From the NCBI RefSeq assembly GCF_002564045.1, contig NZ_PDJK01000002.1, positions 4,588,001-4,652,000 on the forward strand: DNA of 64,000 nucleotides, in the 5' to 3' direction. The notes under the pieces were generated by a model that searched no databases, was not told the DNA's origin, and was given only the letters and a program-made list of their open reading frames with translations. This DNA is from Amycolatopsis sulphurea. Lineage in GTDB: Bacteria; Actinomycetota; Actinomycetes; Mycobacteriales; Pseudonocardiaceae. A program made the position numbers and the translations under genes. Positions 39,993 to 47,277 of this stretch are shown here, piece by piece (position 1 is the first letter of the stretch; each line of letters begins with the position of its first letter).

Positions 39993-40634
39993 TCACCCGG
40001 CAGCCGGGTGATCCGCGGATTCCCTTCCACCCCAGGGCTTCCGGTAGCTCAGGAGGTACCGCCAGAAGAGCAGTGGCCGCAGCTCGCTGCCGGGTAGCAG
40101 CCGGGCCGCATCGCGGCGTACGTCGGACAGGGCGGGGAACTCCATCCGCACGGGGGCCTTCGGCGCCGGGTCGGTGCCGCCGTTGAGCCGGTCTCCGGCC
40201 GCGACCACCAGCCGGGCCGCGAGGTTGGCCGGGGCCGCGGCGAGTTGCCGCGCGTAGTCACGGGGGCTGCTGGGCCGGGCGCACCCCAGCACGGCCAGTA
40301 CCCCGCCGGGTGCGAGCGCGTGGCGGAACTTCAGCACCGTGTCGAACGGCACGTGGTGGAGCGACGCCAGGCAGGAGATGAACGCGTACGCGCCGGGTTC
40401 CAGCTGTACCTCGGTGACGTCCGCGTGCCGGTAGGAGACCGTGGCGGGGCTGGCGGCTGCCGCGCGGGCCACGAGGTCCGCGGCCTGGTCGATGCCCTCC
40501 ACCGTCAGGCCCGTCGCGGCCAGTCGTCGTGCGAATCGGCCGTCGCCGCAGCCGACGTCGAGTGCCCGGCCCGGTCCCGGCGGTACCAGCCGCAGCAGCT
40601 GCGGGTGGTAGTGGTGGTTGTGGTCGAACGGCAT
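39993..40634 (-). CDS. class I SAM-dependent methyltransferase
   Basis: 213 residues. SAM motif ALDVGCGDGRFARRLAATG near residue 24, acidic residue in VEGIDQAADL, then YRHADVTEVQLEPGAYAFIS and LKFRHALAPGGVLAVLG. The opening MPFDHNHHYHPQLLRLVPPG is typical of small Methyltransf_11/25 enzymes. The substrate is unknown. It is divergent from folC. Confidence 0.85.
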   Translation of the reverse strand: MPFDHNHHYHPQLLRLVPPGPGRALDVGCGDGRFARRLAATGLTVEGIDQAADLVARAAAASPATVSYRHADVTEVQLEPGAYAFISCLASLHHVPFDTVLKFRHALAPGGVLAVLGCARPSSPRDYARQLAAAPANLAARLVVAAGDRLNGGTDPAPKAPVRMEFPALSDVRRDAARLLPGSELRPLLFWRYLLSYRKPWGGRESADHPAAG

Positions 40635-40673
40635 GCCCCGACCCTGCCATGCCGGGCGGCGGGAACGGGCCGG

Positions 40674-40679
40674 GTAGGC
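40674..40679 (+). promoter_or_regulatory. candidate -10 box upstream of folC
   Basis: TAGGCT at 40674-40679 would place a transcript start about 85-90 nt before the folC GTG, giving a normal leader that ends in GAGGAG. Confidence 0.35.
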
Positions 40680-40774
40680 TGGTCACGCCGGTTCGGCACA
40701 GGGCATACCGCCTGGTCGGCCGGGCTGGAGGCGCCGGTTCCCGGCGCCGTGCGACGTCGTCGAGGAGCAAGTGC

Positions 40775-42487
40775 GTGCCGCGTGGTGAGGGCGGCGGTCC
40801 GGAAGGGCCGTTCGGTGCCGAGGAATCCGAAGAGCCCGGCGGGCGGCCCCGGCGGCCCGATCTCGCGGATCCGGACAGCTTCGCCGGCGTGGACGAGCTG
40901 GGCGGGCCGTCCGGCGATGGCACTGACGACAGCACCGAGCCGGACCTGGACGCACCCGACGCGGCCTACACCGTCGGCGGCGGCGCCGGTGGCGGGATCG
41001 GCGGAATCGGACAGCTCGGCGACAACCTCGCCCTCGGTCCGGTACCGGACCTGGTCGCCGGTGAGGGTGCCGAACTGCACGAGCTGGACGACGAGGGCGT
41101 CCTGGAGACACCCGGCGACGAACACGGCCCGGAGGCCCGCCGGGCGTTGATGGCGGTCGAGGCGGAACTCAACCAGCGTTGGCCGGAGACGAAGATCGCC
41201 CCCTCGCTGGCCCGGATCCAGGCGCTGGTCACGCTGCTCGGCGAGCCGCAGCGCGGATACCCGGTACTGCACGTGGCCGGGACCAACGGCAAGGGCTCGG
41301 TCACCCGCATGATCGACTCGCTGCTCACCCGCATGGGCCTGCGCGTCGGCCGCTACACGAGCCCGCATCTGCAGCTGGTGACCGAGCGGATCGCGCTGGA
41401 CGGGCAGCCGATCTCCGCGGCCCGCTACGCCGAGCTGTACGACGACATCGCCCCGTACGTCGCGATGGTCGACGGGGCGAGCGAAGACGGCGTGCCGATG
41501 AGCAAGTTCGAGGTGCTCACCGGGATGGCGTTCGCCGCGTTCTCCGACGCGCCGGTGGAGGCCGCCGTCGTCGAGGCGGGCATGGGCGGGGCCTGGGACG
41601 CTACGAACGTGGCCGACGGCCAGGTCGCGGTCATCACCCCGATCGGGCTGGACCACACCGACTATCTCGGCCCGGCCGCGGTCGACGCGGCTCGGGAGAA
41701 GGCGGGGATCATCAAGCCCGGCTCCGTCGCGGTCCTCGCCGAGCAGGACGCCGACGTGCTGAACGTGCTGTTGGAGCGGACGGTCGAGGTGGATGCCGCG
41801 GTGGCCCGTGCGGGCAGCGAGTTCGGCGTGCTGGAGCGGGAGGTCGCGGTTGGCGGCCAGATGCTGAAGCTGCAAGGCCTCGGCGGGGTGTACGACGAGA
41901 TCTTCCTGCCGCTGCACGGCGCGCACCAGGCGGCGAACGCGGCGCTCGCGCTCGCCGCGGTGGAGGCGTTCTTCGGTGCGGGCAAGGACAAACAGCTGGT
42001 GCTGGAGGCCGTGCGCGAGGGATTCGCCGAGATCACGAACCCGGGCCGGCTCGAACGGGTCCGGGCCGCGCCCGCGGTGCTGATCGACGCCGCGCACAAC
42101 CCGATGGGCGCGCGGGCCCTGGCCACCACCGTCACCGAGGAATTCGTGTTCCGGCGGCTGGTCGCGGTCGTCGGGGTGCTGACGGACAAGGACGCCAGGG
42201 GCATCCTGGAGGCGCTGGAACCGCTGGTGTCCGACATCGTGGTCACTCGCAACTCCTCGCCCCGGTCGATGCCGGTCGAGGAGCTGGCGCAGCTGGCGGC
42301 GTCGGTGTTCGGCGAGGAACGCGTGCTGGCCGACCAGGACTTGGGCACCGCGATCGAGACCGCGATCGGGCTGGTGGAACAGTCCGACGATCCGGAGGAG
42401 CCGCTGTCCGGTGGCGGGGTGCTGGTCACCGGTTCGGTGGTCACCGCGGGCGAGGCGCGTACGTTGTTCGGAAAGGAGCCGGCATGA
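40775..42487 (+). CDS. folC: folylpolyglutamate synthase with long acidic N-terminal extension
   Basis: 570 residues from GTG 40775, with GAGGAG 7 nt upstream. The P-loop HVAGTNGKGSVTRM (GTNGKGS at 169-175), SKFEVLTGMAFAAF, ITPIGLDHTDYLG and VLIDAAHNPMGARAL identify the Mur-ligase-like FolC fold that adds glutamate to folates (and possibly dihydropteroate). The first ~115 residues are an acidic Gly/Asp/Glu/Pro-rich extension absent from typical family members, which reach the P-loop near residue 50-70. Position after valS is conserved in actinobacteria. Coupled to the next gene by ATGA. Confidence 0.93.
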   Translation: MPRGEGGGPEGPFGAEESEEPGGRPRRPDLADPDSFAGVDELGGPSGDGTDDSTEPDLDAPDAAYTVGGGAGGGIGGIGQLGDNLALGPVPDLVAGEGAELHELDDEGVLETPGDEHGPEARRALMAVEAELNQRWPETKIAPSLARIQALVTLLGEPQRGYPVLHVAGTNGKGSVTRMIDSLLTRMGLRVGRYTSPHLQLVTERIALDGQPISAARYAELYDDIAPYVAMVDGASEDGVPMSKFEVLTGMAFAAFSDAPVEAAVVEAGMGGAWDATNVADGQVAVITPIGLDHTDYLGPAAVDAAREKAGIIKPGSVAVLAEQDADVLNVLLERTVEVDAAVARAGSEFGVLEREVAVGGQMLKLQGLGGVYDEIFLPLHGAHQAANAALALAAVEAFFGAGKDKQLVLEAVREGFAEITNPGRLERVRAAPAVLIDAAHNPMGARALATTVTEEFVFRRLVAVVGVLTDKDARGILEALEPLVSDIVVTRNSSPRSMPVEELAQLAASVFGEERVLADQDLGTAIETAIGLVEQSDDPEEPLSGGGVLVTGSVVTAGEARTLFGKEPA

Positions 42488-42900
42488 GCGAGAACGACAC
42501 TCCGGAGCCCGCCGCGGCGCCCCGGCCGCCGGCGAAGGATCCGATGAAGGGCTTCCGCGGGGTGCTCTCCGGAACCCTGATCATGGAGGCGATCACGGTC
42601 GCCCTCGCACTGCCGGTGGTGGCGAACCTCGGCGGTGGGGTCACCAGCTTCACCGGCTGGACGGTGATCGCGATCGCCGCCGCGCTGATCGTGCTGTGCG
42701 GGATGCTCAAGCACCGGTGGGCGGTGCCGGTGGTGCTGGTGCTGCAGGTGGCGCTGATCGCGATGGCCTTCGTGCTGCCCGCGGTCGCGATCCTCGGGGT
42801 GCTGTTCCTCGCCGCGTTCCTCTGGTTCCTGTGGCTGCGCCGCGATGTCGCCCGCCGGATGGCTGCCGGGACGTTGGCCAGCCAGCAGCCGCAGTCCTGA
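42484..42900 (+). CDS. DUF4233 membrane protein
   Basis: 138 residues starting MSENDTPEPAAAPRPPAKDP inside the folC stop codon (ATGA overlap). Four hydrophobic segments follow (for example GTLIMEAITVALALPVVANL and VPVVLVLQVALIAMAFVLPA). DUF4233 proteins lie between folC and ndk in many actinobacteria; the function is not established. Confidence 0.88.
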   Translation: MSENDTPEPAAAPRPPAKDPMKGFRGVLSGTLIMEAITVALALPVVANLGGGVTSFTGWTVIAIAAALIVLCGMLKHRWAVPVVLVLQVALIAMAFVLPAVAILGVLFLAAFLWFLWLRRDVARRMAAGTLASQQPQS

Positions 42901-43032
42901 CGCGTCGCCGGCCTGGCTGGTCTCGGTGTGGCGGCTGGGGTTTGACTGGCTGCCTTGGTGTGACTGCCGCGGTTCTGGCTGGCTCTGCTTTGACGGGGGT
43001 CTCGGCTTGACTGTTGCAGTCTTGACAGGTTG

Positions 43033-43225
43033 CAGCCCCAGGATTCCGGCGAAGTTGGTCGGGATCCGGCGGCGGGCGTTGCGGAGGTGTGTGCGACCAC
43101 CTCGTGGTGTGCGCCGGACCGGTTTCGGGTCTGTGAAGGGACCCTTCACGGACTCAGAGTCCGTGAAGGGTCCCTTCACAGACCTCCACGGACCTCCACA
43201 CCGACTTTGCCGATGCCCTGGGTCG
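43033..43225. repeat. dispersed palindromic element, copy E (inverted orientation)
   Basis: Full-length copy on the opposite strand relative to B and D: the left end in window coordinates has CCAGGATTCCGGCGAAGTTGG and the right end CCGACTTTGCCGATGCCCTGG, the two inverted ends. The double hairpin is at about 43129-43186. Central bases are A in one hairpin and T in the other (GGGACCC and GGGTCCC), a paired change relative to G and C in A, B and C. It lies between convergent genes. Confidence 0.85.
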
Positions 43226-43270
43226 CCATCCTGACCGGCTTCCGTCTTGACGGGCCGCCGCTGACAAGTC

Positions 43271-43963
43271 TCAGTCCTGACGGCTCAGCCTGACCGGCCA
43301 CAGGTTTGGCAGGTCTGAGCGCGCCGGTATCGCCCGATGTGCCGCCGGGGCGGCGATCCGCCAGTGGCGTCCGCGCCGCCGCGTCCGCGCGCGCCGCTCC
43401 CATGCGGAGGGACGCGCGGCGAAGCTGTCGCCGGTGAGGCCCATCAGCACCGGATACCGGACTTCTCCCTGCAGCAACTCCGTATCCCGCGGCCGCCCTT
43501 CCTCCCGGAAGCCGAGTTCGCTGTGCAGGGCGAGCGAGGCGAAGTTGCCGCCGTTGATGCTGACCTCGCACTTGCGGTAGCGCCGCTGCTCGAACATGGA
43601 CGACAGCAGCACGGTCACGGCGTCGGCCGCGTAGCCGCAGCGCCGGTGCTGCGCCCCGATTCCGACGCCATAGCTGAACCAGCCGGACGCCGGATCGGCC
43701 CGAACCCAGAGCGATCCGACCACCGTCCGGTTGCGCAATGTCTCGATCGCGAAGTGCCCGTCGTCGCCGGCCGGGGAGGTGCCGCGCCGGTGCGTCGCCC
43801 AGTGCCGGTAACCCCCTGCCCCCTGCGCCGCGGCCCGATCGAACCCGGCCAGGGTCCGGCGATCCGCGGGGCGGACTTCCCGCAACCGAACCTGCGAGCC
43901 GCACCGGCCGTCTCCGACGAGCGAGCCGTGCCGCGAACCGGACCGAGACACATTCGTGATCAT
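43271..43963 (-). CDS. GNAT-family N-acetyltransferase
   Basis: 230 residues. GNAT core (~25-180): VRLREVRPADRRTLAGFDRA, acetyl-CoA loop region GVGIGAQHRRCGYAADAVTV, then YRKCEVSINGGNFASLALHS and ELGFREEGRPRD, like RimJ/RimL-type acetyltransferases. The C-terminal ~50 residues are Arg-rich and may be non-conserved. ATG 43963 is preceded 8 nt upstream by TACGAT, so a leaderless transcript is possible. The substrate is unknown. Confidence 0.75.
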   Translation of the reverse strand: MITNVSRSGSRHGSLVGDGRCGSQVRLREVRPADRRTLAGFDRAAAQGAGGYRHWATHRRGTSPAGDDGHFAIETLRNRTVVGSLWVRADPASGWFSYGVGIGAQHRRCGYAADAVTVLLSSMFEQRRYRKCEVSINGGNFASLALHSELGFREEGRPRDTELLQGEVRYPVLMGLTGDSFAARPSAWERRARTRRRGRHWRIAAPAAHRAIPARSDLPNLWPVRLSRQD

Positions 43964-44023
43964 CGGCAGCGATCGTACCCGTCGCGGTGCGGCGTTCCCG
44001 GGGGTGCCGGACGGCGAGGAGCC

Positions 44024-44690
44024 TCACCGGCCCACGAAGATCGGTGGTCTCCCCTTCGCCCGTGCGGCCAGGGCCTCCAGCGAGTCCGCGGTCGACATGG
44101 CGACGCCCTGATGCGATGCGATCGGATCGAGCGCGGACTTCAGGTCGCCGTGCTCGGACTGGCGGACCGCGGTCTTGATCATCTGGATCGCGGCCGGTGG
44201 CTGGTCGGCCAGGTGCCGGGCGAATTCGCCGAGCCGGTCGTCGAGATCGCCGGCGGGGCAGAGTTCGTCGACGATGCCCCAGTCCAGCGCGTGCCGGGCG
44301 GTGATGAACTCGCCGGTCCACAGTAGACGCAGCGCCCGGGACCGGCCGATCATGCGTGGCAGGTAGTAACAGCCGCCGTCGCCGGGGACGAGGCCGGCGC
44401 GGATGTAGCCCTCGGAGAACCGGGCCTCCTCGGACGCGATGCGGTACGCACATCAGGGCCAGGTCCATCCCGGCGCCGACCGCGGGGCCGTGGACCGCGG
44501 CGATCAACGGCTTCGTCAGATCGTCGACCGCGCGGGCGACCTGGTGGACGTGGTCGGTCATCAGCCGGCGGCTGGGCGAGCGGTCGAGCTGGTCCAGGGC
44601 GCCGAGGTCGACGCCGGAGCAGAAGGCCTCCCCGGCGCCTCGGACCACCACGACGCGGACCTGGTCGTCGGCCTGGACGCCGGTGATGAG
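44024..44690 (-). pseudogene. enoyl-CoA hydratase, 5'-truncated and frameshifted
   Basis: Two frames together give a crotonase fold. From ~44690: DDQVRVVVVRGAGEAFCSGV, AAVHGPAVGAGMDLALMC. At about 44443 the frame shifts (two bases missing or one extra), and the protein continues as YRIASEEARFSEGYIRAGLV, then GDGGCYYLPRMIGRSRALRL to the stop at 44024. The first ~45 residues, including the substrate strand, are missing; at 44690 the sequence switches to the CoA-transferase relic on the other strand. Not functional. Confidence 0.8.
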
Positions 44691-44913
44691 CATCGACGAG
44701 GTCGCCAAGACCCCGCAGTTGGTCGCCAGCGGTCTGTTCGAGGCCGTCGACCACCCGGTGCTCGGGCTGCTCCGGCAGCCGGGCATGCCGGTGACCTTCG
44801 GCCGCACGCCATCGGCTCCGGCCACACCCGCCGTCGTACTGGGGGCGGATTCCGCGGCGATCCGGGACCGCTACGACCCGGCGGCGGAAGCCGGTGGTTC
44901 GCGGGCGGGGTGA
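44685..44913 (+). pseudogene. CaiB/BaiF CoA-transferase, 3' fragment
   Basis: Plus-strand frame SIDEVAKTPQLVASGLFEAV, DHPVLGLLRQPGMPVTFGRT, PSAPATPAVVLGADSAAIRD, ending at TGA 44911-44913. This is the C-terminal segment of class III CoA-transferases. The preceding ~300 residues are missing. It starts where the enoyl-CoA hydratase fragment starts on the other strand, so one deletion probably removed both 5' parts. Confidence 0.75.
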
Positions 44914-45090
44914 GGTCGCGCGGGGCGGTGACCACACCCGTCCCCGCAGCACGGGTGATCGCACCGGATAGGCTCACGGGGCGAATACTGTGCTGTTCGT
45001 TACCCCTCCGGCGGGAAACAGTGTCCACGGGTACGTCGCCTGCTTCCGGCCGGATCGGTAACACCAATCCACCCAAGGAGAAACACCGTC

Positions 45091-45501
45091 GTGACTGAAC
45101 GCACGCTGGTCCTCGTCAAGCCCGATGGCGTCGCGCGCGGCCTCGTCGGCGAGGTCGTCTCGCGCATCGAGCGCAAGGGCCTGAAGCTGGCCGCGCTGGA
45201 GCTGCGCACGGTCGAGCGGTCGCTCGCCGAGGAACACTACGCCGAGCACAAGGAACGCCCGTTCTTCGGCGATCTGCTGGAGTTCATCACCTCCGGCCCG
45301 GTCGTCGCGCTCGCCGTGGAAGGCCCGCGCGCCATCGCCGCGTTCCGTCAGCTGGCCGGCGGCACCGACCCGGTGGAGAAGGCCACCCCGGGCACGCTGC
45401 GCGGCGACTTCGCCCTGGAGACGCAGTACAACCTCGTGCACGGCTCGGACTCGCCGGAGTCCGCCGAGCGCGAGCTGAAGCTTTGGTTCCCGGATCTGTG
45501 A
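45091..45501 (+). CDS. ndk: nucleoside diphosphate kinase
   Basis: 136 residues from GTG 45091, with AAGGAG upstream. Transfers the gamma-phosphate between NTPs and NDPs through His117 in the invariant NLVHGSDS. The start [20 protein letters not shown] and the [20 protein letters not shown] segment are family-typical; length is normal. In relatives ndk follows folC and DUF4233 closely; here it is separated by a repeat, a GNAT gene and two gene relics. A strong hairpin follows. Confidence 0.97.
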   Translation: MTERTLVLVKPDGVARGLVGEVVSRIERKGLKLAALELRTVERSLAEEHYAEHKERPFFGDLLEFITSGPVVALAVEGPRAIAAFRQLAGGTDPVEKATPGTLRGDFALETQYNLVHGSDSPESAERELKLWFPDL

Positions 45502-45507
45502 GCCGGA

Positions 45508-45540
45508 GCGGGTGCCGGGGACGGGCTCCCCGGCACCCGC
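45508..45540 (+). terminator. ndk terminator hairpin
   Basis: 14-bp perfect arms (GCGGGTGCCGGGGA and its complement) with a CGGGC loop, 6 nt after the ndk stop. No U-tract, as is common in actinomycetes. Confidence 0.75.
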
Positions 45541-45543
45541 GGT

Positions 45544-46050
45544 TCAGGCCGCCATCCCACCGTCCACCGGCAGCACCGTGCCGCTGACGTAGGAGGCCCG
45601 GTCGCTGAGCAGCCAGGCCGCCGCCTCGGCGATCTCCGCGGGATCGGCGCCGCGGCCCAGCGGGGTGCCCGCGATCAGCCGTTCGGCCAGACCCGGGCTG
45701 TCGCTCGCCCAGGTGCCGGACAATCTCGGTCACGGCGTAGCCGGGCGCGATCGCGTTGACCCGGATGCCTTCCGGCCCGAACTGCGCCGCGGCCGACGCG
45801 GTGAGGCTGTTGAGCGCCCGCTTCGTCGCCGCGTAGCCGGGCTCCCCACACTCGAGGTGTGCACGATCGCGCCGGTCCCGGCACTCGCCCGGATCGCGTC
45901 GGCTTCGGCGACCATGGCCAGCCACGGGCCGCGCAGGTTCACTTCGTAGAGCCGGTCGAAATCGGCCGGCGGCATCCGGTCCACCGGCAGGGGCGGGGTG
46001 AGCGTCGCCCCGTTGTTGAAGGCGATGTCGAGCCGCCCGAACCGGTGACG
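45544..46050 (-). pseudogene. short-chain dehydrogenase, 5'-truncated with two frameshifts
   Basis: Three frames in sequence give an SDR: FGRLDIAFNNGATLTPPLPV and FDRLYEVNLRGPWLAM; a shift near 45850; PGYAATKRALNSLTASAAAQ and [19 protein letters not shown]; a shift near 45705; then [20 protein letters not shown] to DGGMAA and the stop at 45546-45544. The N-terminal third with the cofactor motif is missing at ~46050. Dead gene. Confidence 0.8.
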
Positions 46051-46059
46051 GTCCGGTCC

Positions 46060-46434
46060 ACCGCCGCCCGCACGCGCCGCAACCTGGTCCGCCGGGGAGT
46101 TCGCGCGCTCGTCGGCGCTGCGGCCGCGGTCCGCTATCCCGGCGACCACGAGCTGACCGGGCTGATCGCGGACCTGCGCGCCGGGAGCGAGGAATTCGCC
46201 CGGCTGTGGGCACGGCACGAGGTCGCCGTGGAACCGACGCCGCGCAAGACATTCCGGCATCCGGCGGTCGGTCCGATCACGGTGAACTGCGACGTGCTGG
46301 AGATCTCCGACCGGGACCAGCAGGTCGTGTTCTACTCCGCTCCGCCCGGCTCGCCGGCCGAGGAGGCGCTGCGGCTGCGCTCGGTCCTCGGCACGCAGAC
46401 GATCATGCTGGAGGACGGTACCGCCGCGCGCTAG
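46060..46434 (+). pseudogene. XRE-family regulator, MmyB-like ligand domain fragment
   Basis: The plus strand reads DHELTGLIADLRAGSEEFAR, LWARHEVAVEPTPRKTFRHP, AVGPITVNCDVLEISDRDQQ, VVFYSAPPGSPAEEALRLRS, the C-terminal half of MmyB-type regulators; the helix-turn-helix half is absent. Residues before ~46130 are less typical and may include a frameshift. It abuts the SDR relic head to head; intact SDR/XRE-MmyB divergent pairs are common in actinomycetes (family knowledge). Confidence 0.7.
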
Positions 46435-46443
46435 TCTCGGCCC

Positions 46444-47175
46444 GTGCCGACTTTTCCGTTTCCTGCGCCGGATTACCTGCCGCACCTGCGGGCACTGACC
46501 GAGGCTTTCGCCGAAGAGGTGCGGGCCGGCCGGTTCGAGGCCGCGGTGCCCTGCTGCGGGGACTGGACCCGGCGCGATCTCGTGGCGCACCTGGGCGTCG
46601 TGCACCGGTCGGTGGCGACGATCGTGGAGACCGGGCAGCAGGTGCGTGTCGAGGCGGAGATGGGGGAGGATCCGGCGGGCTGGTATGCCGAAAGCGCGGC
46701 CAGGTTGCTGGACGTGCTCGCCGCAGCGGATCCGGACGAGCCGTGCCGGCAGTTCGTCGGCATCGAGATGACCAAGGCGTTCTGGTTCCGCCGTCAGGTG
46801 CACGAAACCGCAGTGCACCTGATCGACGCGCACGCCGCTCGTGGCGGAGTGGTCCGGCTGGAACCGCTGGTGGCCGCGGACGGGGTGGACGAGGTCCTCG
46901 GCAGGTTCCTGCCCGTGGCCGCGCGGTTCGTGGCCATCCCCTCCCTGGCCGCGCCGATCGCTTTGCACGCCGGCGATCTCGGGTGTTCCTGGACGCTCGT
47001 GCCCGGCGCACCGCCCGTGCTCGGCGAGGCGGAGCCCGTCGCGACGGTCGAGGCGACGGTCCAGGAGTTGCTGATGCTGCTGTGGAAACGGGGCGGGATC
47101 AGCCCGCGGATCACCGGAGCGGCGGAGGCCGAGGAGGCCGCTCGGGGGTTCCTCGCGGCCAAGCTCACGCCCTGA
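46444..47175 (+). CDS. maleylpyruvate isomerase-family (TIGR03083) protein
   Basis: 243 residues from GTG 46444; TAGTCT lies 6 nt upstream, indicating a leaderless mRNA. The N-terminal DinB-like bundle has GDWTRRDLVAHLGVVHRSV; RQVHETAVHLIDAH carries the second metal-type His pair; the C-terminal domain (GDLGCSWTLVPG and ELLMLLWKRGG) is the SCP2-like part of mycothiol-dependent isomerases. Substrate unknown. Second member of this family in the window after 11156. Confidence 0.85.
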   Translation: MPTFPFPAPDYLPHLRALTEAFAEEVRAGRFEAAVPCCGDWTRRDLVAHLGVVHRSVATIVETGQQVRVEAEMGEDPAGWYAESAARLLDVLAAADPDEPCRQFVGIEMTKAFWFRRQVHETAVHLIDAHAARGGVVRLEPLVAADGVDEVLGRFLPVAARFVAIPSLAAPIALHAGDLGCSWTLVPGAPPVLGEAEPVATVEATVQELLMLLWKRGGISPRITGAAEAEEAARGFLAAKLTP

Positions 47176-47277
47176 TCGTCCCTGCGCCATTCAGGCGGCG
47201 TTCACCGGCTCGTCTTCCCGAAGCCGCGCCGGTCGACTTACCTGGCCCAAGCTGCTTCCTCGATCCTGGGGTTCCTT

